The translations under genes and the position numbers were made by a program. From Spirochaetota bacterium (GTDB taxonomy: Bacteria > Spirochaetota > Spirochaetia > SZUA-6), in contig QNBI01000086.1 in the NCBI GenBank assembly GCA_003641675.1, positions 1 through 7,419 on the forward strand: a DNA stretch of 7,419 nucleotides. Direction: 5' to 3'. Every line of letters starts with the position of its first letter. The first letter of the stretch is position 1. Below, piece by piece: positions 1-6,949 of this stretch. The notes under the pieces were generated by a model. It was not told the DNA's origin. It saw only the letters and a list, made by a program, of their open reading frames with translations, and did no database searches.

Positions 1-368
1 CCCGGGTCTTTGCCGCCGTGCCCCGGATCCAGCATAATCACGGAGATACGCGGATAATTTTCTTTGTTTGTTTTTTCTTTAATAAAATTCTTAAGAACAG
101 CCACGGCGCTGTCAGAGAGCAAAATAGCACCTTTTTTCATTAAAATAGGGTCTATTGCTACTTTTTCCTTGTAATCTATTAGAACCCATGGAACGCCGAT
201 CTTAAAAACAACTATTCTGTTCGATACATGCAGGACACCGGAGTATCTTAATTCGTCCCATTCGAGGGTATATTGGAAATCATGCAGCAGCTTTGTCAAT
301 TCTATATAGTCTGCGAAAGCAGAAACAGCAATAAAAATGAGCAATAGGAAAAAAACTACTTTTTTCAT
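1..368 (-). CDS. N-acetylmuramoyl-L-alanine amidase, N-terminal part (truncated by window edge)
   Basis: The first 122 codons are visible; the rest lies beyond position 1. Residues 1-19 form a signal peptide: two lysines, a hydrophobic core (VVFFLLLIFIAV) and a likely cleavage after AFA at residue 19. About 85 residues follow that I do not assign to a named domain; they may be the non-catalytic N-terminal region common in secreted amidases. The catalytic domain then opens with VIMLDPGHGGKDP (residues 110-122), the signature start of the Amidase_3 (AmiC/CwlB) zinc amidases; H117 is the expected first zinc ligand. Members cleave the amide bond between N-acetylmuramic acid and the stem peptide of peptidoglycan, outside the cytoplasmic membrane. 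The ATG overlaps the stop of the upstream ATP-grasp gene in an ATGA, which suggests translational coupling. The remaining zinc ligands and catalytic glutamate are outside the window, so activity cannot be judged. Confidence 0.88.
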   Translation of the reverse strand, partial: MKKVVFFLLLIFIAVSAFADYIELTKLLHDFQYTLEWDELRYSGVLHVSNRIVVFKIGVPWVLIDYKEKVAIDPILMKKGAILLSDSAVAVLKNFIKEKTNKENYPRISVIMLDPGHGGKDP

Positions 369-1996
369 TTTAATACTCTGTTGAAATATTCATCGAGAGG
401 TCTGCCTTCCTTAATAAGCATATTTACCGTATCCAGAATATACACCCCTCCCTGAAGTCCTCCCTTTAGAAAACTGTTCCAGAAAAGACTTCCCAGTATT
501 AAACCCTTTCGCTTTTTATTTACCGCAGAAATAAACCGTATATCTGTTATGTCTGTTAGCCTTTTAATAAGATAGCTTATACGCGCTCCATGCCAATCCT
601 TTCCATTTTCGTATTCCATTTGCGGAAGCGCTAAGATACTTATTGGGGATTTTCTTCCGATATTCACAGCGTCATGTTTTTTAAAAGGCTTCATTCCTTT
701 TAGAGCATTTATATTCTCTTTTCGTTCAAGTTTTAAAGCCCATGTACTGTTTATGAATTTGTCTGTTTTGTCCGGAAACAGAAATGATTCTGTTTCTTCA
801 TTTCCGGGTTCAAGCCGAATAAATATTTTCTGAACCGCTTTCTCGGCACTAGAAACGGCAGAGGCATGATCGGATGCCATAGAAATTACATTTCCGCATT
901 TCTCAACATTATTCGTTGGAAAATTTACAGTGTCCTGTACAGATATACGCAGAAACAAATCCTTTATGTAAGGAGATTTCCCCGCCTTTTTAATTCCATA
1001 CAGATTTTTAACCCTTCCAGGTATTGAGATAAATGCCCTCTCCGCAGATACATTATGCTTTACCGGCTTTAAATTCCCGGGCTCCAGTCCAACAGCTATA
1101 TTCAGCGCTTCTCCTGTTACAGAAACACCCGAAGAATATGGAAATGTCCAGCCGGACATGTAGCCCCCGGAGAGCCTTGCAGCTATTTCTCCCACAACAG
1201 CACCGGTTGCGGTAACCTTTATATCACCCTTAGCAGCACCATTGTCTATTCCAAGTGCACGTATCCCCAGTTTAAAAACATCCGCTGCTGCCTTAACATC
1301 TCTGGCCGCCAGTTTTGTCGGCATTGTATGTCCCATTTCTACAAAGTAAGGCGGAAAGTGTATATGTCTGTCTGCAATACCGCAAATTGTAATTTTGTTT
1401 TTGTACACCAAAGCATCCAGGCTTAATTCGGGACCCGATATATAGGATTCTACAATTGCTTTTCTGATTCTTGATTTATCCCATGCATTTTTTACAGCAG
1501 TTTTTAGTTCATAGATATCATCCACACGTCTAACGCCTCTTGCTCCCATATTATCTACAGGTTTTACTACCATAGGGAATTTGAGCATTTCGACTACCCT
1601 GTTAATATTCTCATCCTGTGATAAATAAACAAAATCCGGACTCGGCACTCCTTTCTTTCTAAATATTTCACGCATAAGCGATTTATCCGTTGCAGCAACA
1701 GAAACACTGTAAGGAATTCCGGGAAGCCGCAACTTTTCGGCAACCCATGCCACTGTTGTAGAAAAATCCGTTCCGGCTGTAAATACTCCGTCCAACCCTG
1801 TACTTGATTTTATCCTTTCGGCAGCTTCCAGTATAGAAGGTTTATCCTTTATATCTATATTTAAGAATTCATCCGCATACTTGCGTCCCGGCGCTTCTTT
1901 ATTGACATCTGCCACATAAACTTTCCACCCCTTTTGCCTGGCAGTTCTAATAGCAGGAATCTGCATAATCCCTGCTCCTAAAATTAAAATAACCAT
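365..1996 (-). CDS. ATP-grasp family ligase with C-terminal extension
   Basis: A 543-residue cytosolic protein with no membrane segment. Residues 1-100 look like the Rossmann-like pre-ATP-grasp domain (VILILGAGIMQIPAI at the N-terminus, as in PurK/PurT/CarB relatives). The ATP-grasp fold follows at about 105-305: K145 in MVVKPVD as the ATP-binding lysine, a small glycine loop (MGARGV, 150-155), the hinge E183 and E190 (VESY..GPELSLD), and likely metal ligands D258 (KGDIK) and E270 with R274 (GEIAARLSGG). Residues 310-400 resemble the C-terminal lid of such enzymes. Residues about 400-543 are an extension that I cannot assign. The family joins a carboxylate to an amine or similar nucleophile through an acyl-phosphate; the substrate here is unknown. 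The start is supported by CCGGAG 10 nt upstream of the ATG. It lies 17 nt after the methyltransferase fusion gene and overlaps the amidase gene by 4 nt. Function beyond 'ligase' is inference. Confidence 0.87.
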   Translation of the reverse strand: MVILILGAGIMQIPAIRTARQKGWKVYVADVNKEAPGRKYADEFLNIDIKDKPSILEAAERIKSSTGLDGVFTAGTDFSTTVAWVAEKLRLPGIPYSVSVAATDKSLMREIFRKKGVPSPDFVYLSQDENINRVVEMLKFPMVVKPVDNMGARGVRRVDDIYELKTAVKNAWDKSRIRKAIVESYISGPELSLDALVYKNKITICGIADRHIHFPPYFVEMGHTMPTKLAARDVKAAADVFKLGIRALGIDNGAAKGDIKVTATGAVVGEIAARLSGGYMSGWTFPYSSGVSVTGEALNIAVGLEPGNLKPVKHNVSAERAFISIPGRVKNLYGIKKAGKSPYIKDLFLRISVQDTVNFPTNNVEKCGNVISMASDHASAVSSAEKAVQKIFIRLEPGNEETESFLFPDKTDKFINSTWALKLERKENINALKGMKPFKKHDAVNIGRKSPISILALPQMEYENGKDWHGARISYLIKRLTDITDIRFISAVNKKRKGLILGSLFWNSFLKGGLQGGVYILDTVNMLIKEGRPLDEYFNRVLK

Positions 1997-2006
1997 TTAG
2001 TTTTTA

Positions 2007-2012
2007 CTCCGG
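2007..2012 (-). promoter_or_regulatory. Ribosome binding site of the ATP-grasp gene
   Basis: The minus strand reads CCGGAG followed by 10 nt and ATG at 1996. It sits inside the 17-nt gap after the upstream stop codon (TAA, 2016-2014), the only true gap in the operon, and supports the chosen start. Confidence 0.6.
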
Positions 2013-2013
2013 T

Positions 2014-3729
2014 TTATAAATCCTTAATTTTCTCAGCATAGACTTCGAAGGTATCGCCCAGCTTAAATAACAGGCTTATTACTCTGTATAAGCCGTTTAA
2101 ATATCTGGAATATATTGGAAATCTTTCCGGATGGTGTCCGGTTATGCGTATTGCAATTACTTTAAAGCCGTATTTTTTTAAAACTGCAGCAGCCATTTTA
2201 GGGCTCCAAATCGTATAATGGTCCGGCGGACTTAAACTTAAAAATGTAAACAGATTCCTCCGGCCTGATATTCCTCTATAGTTAGGTGTGGAAAAAGCAA
2301 ACAGACCTCCTTTTTTTAAATTGCTGTTAACCTTTTTTAACACTGCAGATAGTTTCTCAAAATGCTCAATAACATACCACATGGTTATAATACCAAAAAT
2401 ACCGCCTTGAAAATTTAGAAAGTCCGCTCTTAACGCATGTATACCCAGTTTATTAACAGTGTAATCTATTGCCTCCTCTGAAATATCTATACCCGTAGCA
2501 GAATATCCCATGTCACGGGCTGCATCAAGAAAAGGGCCGAAGGCACATCCTACATCCAGAATATCCTTATTATTAATTTTTAAATAACGGTCAATAATTC
2601 TCATTCGTGCAATACCGGTCTTTTTAATAGAATTAAAATCTTCAACGTACGTTTTCCCGTACTGCTTTTTATACTCTTCATAAAAATACCGGCTGTTGTA
2701 AAGCCTTTTCCCCCTGTTTAAAACACTTGAGTATACAATTCCGCACCTTCTGCAGCAAAAGTATGTTCTGTCCTCTAATCTTGCTCTTGCTCTGTTAAGC
2801 TGCCCGCATACCGGACATTTCATATTCCCTGAAAATACCAATTCTTTAAAACCAGATTCATCTAACCGTTTTAAATGAAACAATTTCTTTTGCCATCTTT
2901 CCACCACACCTTTAAGAGATGTACTCTTTTTTAGCAAAAGTTTTAACCTTTTCATATCGGGTTTCCCCACTCCTATTTCCGGGAAACCGGCAATTCTGGA
3001 CAGCCTTCTGTGATAGCGTGAAGGATTAAAAAGAATAACAGGTACATTTAAACCAATTGCCTCAAAACAGGTTAGTCCATAGGAAGTTATTATCAGATCA
3101 TACTCCGGAATAATAGAAACCAGGCTCTCTGCATGTTTAATTATGTGAATCCCATCCACTGCAATAGGACTTTTAAACAACGGGCCTTCTACTGCAGAAA
3201 TATCAAACTCTTTAAATATATTATCCCTTTTAATTTTTTTTAGAAGGGTTGATGTTAGACCCGCTGGATCCTCTCCCCCGAAACTGATTAGTATTTTTTT
3301 TAACTGCTTTAAACTGCTCATTTTTTTATTATTCTGTACATTTATTTCTGAAATCGGGGAAGCCGCTATATTCGGTTTTTCTCTCTTTCTGACGTTTCCA
3401 AGATAATCAACAATATAAGGAGCAAAAGTGCGGGCACTGCCTCCTTCATCGACCGCTATAACAGGGCCAAGCTGTTCATAGAATGTTAATTCTTTAACAG
3501 AAGTTTCCCGCCTGTCTATAACAACCAATTTCCACGGCAATTTTTCCCAGGGATTTTCTGCTATCTGAACTCCTTTAAGTACTTCTGATAGCCTTTTATC
3601 CCTTATATCATCCTCCAGGTAAACCCATGCATCTTTTCCCATAGAACGCGCCGCATTCACTGACCTCTTAAGATGCCCAACACCCTGTCCGTTTCCGACT
3701 CCGGGAATAAATAATACGCCTCCGGCCAT
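2014..3729 (-). CDS. SpsG/PseG-like GT-B domain fused to zinc ribbon and SAM-dependent methyltransferase
   Basis: A 571-residue multidomain cytosolic protein. Residues 1-290 resemble the SpsG/PseG group of GT-B enzymes (PseG is a UDP-sugar hydrolase): GVGHLKR (16-22) matches their GxGHxxR start, where the histidine (H19) is catalytic in PseG; ISFGGEDPAGLT (148-159) and SYGLTCFEAIGLNVPVI (216-231) match the nucleotide-binding half. Residues 305-329 form a zinc ribbon: C305 and C308, then C326 and C329. Residues 340-571 are a class I SAM methyltransferase: motif I ILDVGCAFGPF (390-400), acidic D415 in TGIDIS, MWYVIEHF (450-457), and GGLFAFSTPN (474-483). Zinc-ribbon methyltransferases of this type are often sugar-modifying enzymes. 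The ATG shares its A with the preceding spsF stop (TAATG), with AAGG 8 nt upstream. The fusion suggests that one nucleotide-sugar or sugar intermediate is handled by both halves; the substrate is unknown. Confidence 0.88.
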   Translation of the reverse strand: MAGGVLFIPGVGNGQGVGHLKRSVNAARSMGKDAWVYLEDDIRDKRLSEVLKGVQIAENPWEKLPWKLVVIDRRETSVKELTFYEQLGPVIAVDEGGSARTFAPYIVDYLGNVRKREKPNIAASPISEINVQNNKKMSSLKQLKKILISFGGEDPAGLTSTLLKKIKRDNIFKEFDISAVEGPLFKSPIAVDGIHIIKHAESLVSIIPEYDLIITSYGLTCFEAIGLNVPVILFNPSRYHRRLSRIAGFPEIGVGKPDMKRLKLLLKKSTSLKGVVERWQKKLFHLKRLDESGFKELVFSGNMKCPVCGQLNRARARLEDRTYFCCRRCGIVYSSVLNRGKRLYNSRYFYEEYKKQYGKTYVEDFNSIKKTGIARMRIIDRYLKINNKDILDVGCAFGPFLDAARDMGYSATGIDISEEAIDYTVNKLGIHALRADFLNFQGGIFGIITMWYVIEHFEKLSAVLKKVNSNLKKGGLFAFSTPNYRGISGRRNLFTFLSLSPPDHYTIWSPKMAAAVLKKYGFKVIAIRITGHHPERFPIYSRYLNGLYRVISLLFKLGDTFEVYAEKIKDL

Positions 3730-4418
3730 TACTTAAACCTTGCCTTTAACCATGAAACAAGATCAGCTAACTGTATTGGCGTACCTGCGTAAAGCTCACT
3801 GTATATTTCTCTTAATAAATTAAAATCCCTGCCCGTATCCAGACTGACAGCTACTTTGCTAAAATTAACTATCTCCGGTGCTTTTTTTTCGATAATTTTG
3901 AAAATAGACCGGTGTCTGTACATATATGTGGTTATATGTTCCCTTTCATAGGGATCCACTGCTCTGTCTCTTGCATTCTGTAATGCATTAGCATCTATTA
4001 TTTCAACCCCCGTCCCAAGCGGAATGCCCAGATAATGGCTTAAATCTGCATGCTCTGCATTATGAACTTCAATAATTTTTTCGATATACTCTGCAGATAC
4101 AAGAGGGTTGTCCCCTGTGGCACGAATTATTATACGGGAGCCGTAGTATTTCCATGCGAGGTAGTAACGTTCAAGAACATCCTCCTCGGGGCCCTTAAAC
4201 ACATCAAATCCTTCATCATCGGCGAGATACTTTAACACTCCTGCGCTGTAATTATCCGTTAATAAAACGTAATGAGAAGCAGGAACCGGCTTTAAGGACC
4301 TCATAACATGCTGAATCACATTCCCACCTTTTAAGGGTATAAGCGCTTTACATGGAAACCTGGTGGAACCAAGCCTGACCTGTACAAAAACAGCAGTATC
4401 TATTCCGTTATGTCCCAT
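3729..4418 (-). CDS. spsF: SpsF-family cytidylyltransferase
   Basis: A 229-residue protein of normal length for this family (spore coat polysaccharide protein SpsF; relatives NeuA, KdsB). Expected reaction: transfer of CMP from CTP to a sugar or sugar-like acid or phosphate in the cytosol. Visible motifs are the nucleotide-binding loop VQVRLGSTRFPCKAL (12-26), TDN (54-56), RATGDNPLV (99-107) with the metal-binding D103, PLGTGVEII (133-141), YEREHIT (157-163) and SLDTGRDFNLL (192-202). One oddity is C23, where most relatives have glycine in the P-G-K triplet. It overlaps the upstream glycosyltransferase gene by 19 nt and the downstream fusion gene by 1 nt. Pairing of SpsF with an SpsG-like protein is a known gene association. 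The sugar substrate cannot be read from sequence, and no sialic acid-type synthase is present in the window. Confidence 0.92.
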   Translation of the reverse strand: MGHNGIDTAVFVQVRLGSTRFPCKALIPLKGGNVIQHVMRSLKPVPASHYVLLTDNYSAGVLKYLADDEGFDVFKGPEEDVLERYYLAWKYYGSRIIIRATGDNPLVSAEYIEKIIEVHNAEHADLSHYLGIPLGTGVEIIDANALQNARDRAVDPYEREHITTYMYRHRSIFKIIEKKAPEIVNFSKVAVSLDTGRDFNLLREIYSELYAGTPIQLADLVSWLKARFK

Positions 4419-5365
4419 AAATCTATAACCCGCAAAGCATCCTGTTTAAATCTGTACCTGTTAATTCGAACCCATTTTTTTACCTTTTTAAATTCCTGAT
4501 ATGCATATAGAGGACCTGTATCCGAGTGCATTATAAATTTTAAGAACTGAGAAAAAGGAATAACACCCTTGTCCCTTTTAAACCTCACTGTAATATTTTT
4601 AAGATAAAAATATTTATAGCTTTCATCCGGGGTGCTGTCCTCCGAATATGAATTTCCCAAATACTGAATGGAGTATTTTTTCGTAAACAGCATAGTCTCT
4701 CCCCACATATACGATCTAAATCCGAAGTCAAGCTTCTGCCAGTATGGGTTCGTTAAGGTGTAATCGAATCCACCGGAAATAAGAAATTTTTCTTTGTTGT
4801 AGATTCCCGTATAATCAAAAGGGAATATTGTAGGAACCTCCTCCTCCTTTGGAAACCAGTTTGCTACTTTTAACTCGTTATTCAAAAATCCAGGAACCAT
4901 TACAGATGGAACCGTCTGCATTTTTTTGCCCTTAAGTAGAGGGCATGTACATAAATTTCCGGACAGATCACCACTTTTAAGAATCATATCGAGGTTATTA
5001 AACGATGAAATTTTCATATCATCCCACATCGCAAGTACAAAGGGGGATTTTGCCTCATCTATACCAATATTCAGCTTTTCCCCAACCGAAATACCAGCTT
5101 TTAAAAGGAGAAATTTAACACCTGGGAATTTATCGTGCAGGGCTTCTATGTCAAATGAGGATTCCGATGCTGTTATACACAGTATTTCTGCATTTTTATA
5201 TTTTGCAAGGTCTTTTAAAACCGCCTCTCTGTAGAATCTTCCTTTCCGTGTAAGGAGGACAATAGAAATCGGATAGACGTACTTTCTAATTCTGTCTATT
5301 CTTTCCCCGCCCATAATGGTATATGGGATCCTTGTACGTTTAAAAGTTATAGGTATAGTATTCAT
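4400..5365 (-). CDS. GT-A (family 2-like) glycosyltransferase-like protein
   Basis: A 321-residue protein without membrane segments. From about residue 30 it has a GT-A fold pattern: the first strand YPISIVLLTRKG, then VGEKLNIGIDEAKSPFVLAMWDDM ending in the acidic WDD (about residues 114-116) at the place of the DxD metal and nucleotide-sugar site, and later GGFDYTLTNPYWQKLDFGFR (about 198-217), matching the 'GGFDE...W.D.D...R' acceptor-side region of family 2 enzymes. The C-terminal 60 residues are basic. Start choice: ATG at 5365 is preceded directly by an in-frame GTG (5368). A later ATG at 5314 (MGGERIDR) lies just before the domain and after the upstream stop, with AAGGA about 14 nt away, so the real N-terminus may be 17 residues shorter. 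The 5' end overlaps the radical SAM gene by 26 nt. Likely role: transfer of the sugar made by the neighbouring enzymes. Family assignment is moderate; donor and acceptor are unknown. Confidence 0.75.
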   Translation of the reverse strand: MNTIPITFKRTRIPYTIMGGERIDRIRKYVYPISIVLLTRKGRFYREAVLKDLAKYKNAEILCITASESSFDIEALHDKFPGVKFLLLKAGISVGEKLNIGIDEAKSPFVLAMWDDMKISSFNNLDMILKSGDLSGNLCTCPLLKGKKMQTVPSVMVPGFLNNELKVANWFPKEEEVPTIFPFDYTGIYNKEKFLISGGFDYTLTNPYWQKLDFGFRSYMWGETMLFTKKYSIQYLGNSYSEDSTPDESYKYFYLKNITVRFKRDKGVIPFSQFLKFIMHSDTGPLYAYQEFKKVKKWVRINRYRFKQDALRVIDLWDITE

Positions 5366-6830
5366 CACACTTTAAACACATTTCAGGATAATTCGCTGAT
5401 AAATGCTGCCTGTAGTATTCCCCGCCTCTCTCCCAGATATCTTTAACCGGTTCATTTATAATATTTCCAAGAATATGCTTCCCTGAAATATCTTCTCTGC
5501 ACAAAGGGACGCTACCGTCTGTCCGAACATACAGGTCGCGTTTTAAATGCCAGCAAGGAAAACGTTTTAAAGGTGAAAGGTCCGTTACTTTACGGTCGGG
5601 AAGCACACCGCAGAAATTATCATACTTTTGAATTATTATATTATCAGTTATCTTTTTCCAGTTTCTGTAAAACTTTTCAAGTTCTTCTTCGTTTTCTTTC
5701 ATTCTTACTGCCTGGACATAAACATTACCTTTAAACAGTTCAAAAAGCTTTTCCGTATTTTTTAATGCTTCTTTAAAACCAGAGCCGCGGATAATCTGAT
5801 AAGTCGATTCTTCAACAGCGTCTAAAGACACTATCCATGTCGGAGATTTTTCTGTTTCCAGTTTTATCTTCTCAAAAATGCCCTCCTTCCATCCAATCCC
5901 GGAGGTTTCAATAACAACTCTAAAACCGGGAATCTTAGAGATAAGAGAAATAACCTCATCTATTCCGGAATGGAATGCAGGTTCTCCCCACAGGGATAAG
6001 TCTATAACAGCATCATCCGAAAAGTCTTTTACCTTATGAATAATAGCGGAGAGTGTTTCAATGCTCATCTCACCTCTCTTACCTGCTGCTCCATCAAGGT
6101 TTAGGGAGTAAGGACAGTAGCTACACAGCTGCGGGCACCCTTCTACAATCTGAATAGCTATATATGCAGGCAGAGTTCTCAGCAGGTCACCATTTTCCTG
6201 TAATATTTTTGATATAGCATCTGCATCGGATGCTCTTTTTTCCGCTACCCTTTGGACAAGCATAAAGTTCCTTTTTGTGTCCGCAGAGAGGGATACTCGC
6301 AGAAGTCTCAAATCCTGCGGAGCAATTACAGTTTCTATATCGAATGCATTAATATCTTTTTTAATTATATCGAAAAAGAAACTCTTCCAGGCCTCTTCTT
6401 TATTCTCTCCCAGAAGTTTTACAAGGTTAGGCAGAATATCCGTTTTAATTATTTCAGGAGTTATACCGTACGGATAACCGTCTGCAAAGGTATACTCTGC
6501 AAAATATTTAGTATGGTCCTTATACATTTTGCGGGTTATTCCGCTGTCAAGAAACGGACAGTCTCCGTAAAAGTAAAAAATATTATCATACCCCTCTGAA
6601 ATCTTAATTATGGCCGATAATAATTCGCCGCCGGTTGTAATTTTATCGGAAACAACTCTGATATTAGGGCGGCTGCTCAACGTTTCTCTGCCTAAGAGTA
6701 CAATATCTTTAGTTTCCGGTAGGTTTTCAGCATAGTTAAGAACCCTTTCCAGGGAATTTATACCTCCGGCAAAAGGCTTCTCCGCATAGACTGTAAGGTT
6801 TAGCCCGTTAATTATCGCTATATTTTTCAT
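5340..6830 (-). CDS. Radical SAM/SPASM protein with SpsF-like N-terminal domain (spiro-SPASM type)
   Basis: A 496-residue protein and first gene of the operon. Residues 1-195 resemble an SpsF-type nucleotidyltransferase: YGDCPFLD (88-95), PYGITPEII (120-128) and DTKRNFMLV (184-192) match GDNPLV, PLGTGVEII and DTGRDFNLL of the SpsF gene three places downstream, with the first two blocks at identical spacing. The nucleotide-binding signature RLGSTRxPxK is not conserved, so this half may not be an active transferase. Residues 225-420 are a radical SAM domain with C232-x3-C236-x2-C239 for the [4Fe-4S] cluster and WGEP (281-284) in place of GGEP. A reduced SPASM domain follows, with C426, C444, C485 and C488, enough for one auxiliary cluster. 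SPASM enzymes modify peptides or small molecules by radical chemistry; the substrate here is unknown. An in-frame TTG at 6842 would add four residues but overlaps the likely -10 box, so the ATG at 6830 is preferred. Confidence 0.88.
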   Translation of the reverse strand: MKNIAIINGLNLTVYAEKPFAGGINSLERVLNYAENLPETKDIVLLGRETLSSRPNIRVVSDKITTGGELLSAIIKISEGYDNIFYFYGDCPFLDSGITRKMYKDHTKYFAEYTFADGYPYGITPEIIKTDILPNLVKLLGENKEEAWKSFFFDIIKKDINAFDIETVIAPQDLRLLRVSLSADTKRNFMLVQRVAEKRASDADAISKILQENGDLLRTLPAYIAIQIVEGCPQLCSYCPYSLNLDGAAGKRGEMSIETLSAIIHKVKDFSDDAVIDLSLWGEPAFHSGIDEVISLISKIPGFRVVIETSGIGWKEGIFEKIKLETEKSPTWIVSLDAVEESTYQIIRGSGFKEALKNTEKLFELFKGNVYVQAVRMKENEEELEKFYRNWKKITDNIIIQKYDNFCGVLPDRKVTDLSPLKRFPCWHLKRDLYVRTDGSVPLCREDISGKHILGNIINEPVKDIWERGGEYYRQHLSANYPEMCLKCDEYYTYNF

Positions 6831-6832
6831 AC

Positions 6833-6875
6833 TCAACTGCAATTATCGACAAAAAATCAACTGTCCTCAACTTGA
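6833..6875 (-). repeat. Three AGTTGA direct repeats around the operon promoter
   Basis: AGTTGA on the minus strand occurs at 6838-6833, 6862-6857 and 6872-6867. One copy lies between the -10 box and the ATG, one in the promoter spacer and one over the -35 box. The last two are 10 bp apart, one helical turn. The rightmost copy is also half of the small palindrome TCAA-C-TTGA at 6867-6875. These could be operator half-sites; chance is not excluded for a hexamer. Confidence 0.3.
6842..6870 (-). promoter_or_regulatory. Candidate promoter of the minus-strand operon
   Basis: On the minus strand TTGAGG (6870-6865) and GATAAT (6847-6842) are separated by exactly 17 nt, a good match to a sigma-70 type promoter (4/6 and 5/6). 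The expected transcription start is near 6835, leaving only about 5 nt before the ATG at 6830. The transcript would therefore be almost leaderless, which fits the lack of a convincing Shine-Dalgarno sequence. This was found by eye only. Confidence 0.45.
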
Positions 6876-6886
6876 ACAACCCATTT

Positions 6887-6949
6887 AATAGCTGGACATA
6901 AAACAATAAACAGAGCTATTCTTTTTAAACCACATAAATAAAAGCTATT
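6887..6949. repeat. Three copies of the heptamer AGCTATT in the divergent intergenic region
   Basis: AGCTATT occurs inverted at 6887-6893 (AATAGCT) and direct at 6914-6920 and 6943-6949, with centres 27 and 29 bp apart. The first two copies form an inverted repeat with a 20-nt loop. They lie between the two divergent transcription units, where a shared regulator could bind. The region is AT-rich, so this is a suggestion only. Confidence 0.25.

Noticed and set aside
1033..1215. Plus-strand open frames at 1033-1215 and 4050-4235
   Set aside because: Short frames antisense to the ATP-grasp and spsF genes, over their conserved motifs.
3880..3900. T-rich run that could suggest a terminator inside the operon
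   Set aside because: It lies within the spsF coding frame, encodes lysine-rich sequence (IIEKKAPE), and no stable GC-rich stem precedes it.
2014..4418. A standard pseudaminic or sialic acid pathway
   Set aside because: SpsF and an SpsG/PseG-like module are present, but no synthase, dehydratase or aminotransferase is in the window, so naming the sugar would be a guess.
4926..5234. Plus-strand open frame of 102 residues
   Set aside because: It is antisense to the glycosyltransferase-like gene, including its WDD region; no domain or ribosome binding site was seen.
6252..6599. Two plus-strand open frames (6252-6599 and 6277-6477)
   Set aside because: Both lie antisense inside the SpsF-like domain of the radical SAM gene, whose frame is supported by conserved motifs; neither has a recognisable domain.
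6831..6842. TTG at 6842 as the start of the radical SAM protein
   Set aside because: It adds only four residues (MQLS), overlaps the likely -10 box and has no Shine-Dalgarno; ATG at 6830 gives the typical MKNIAI start.
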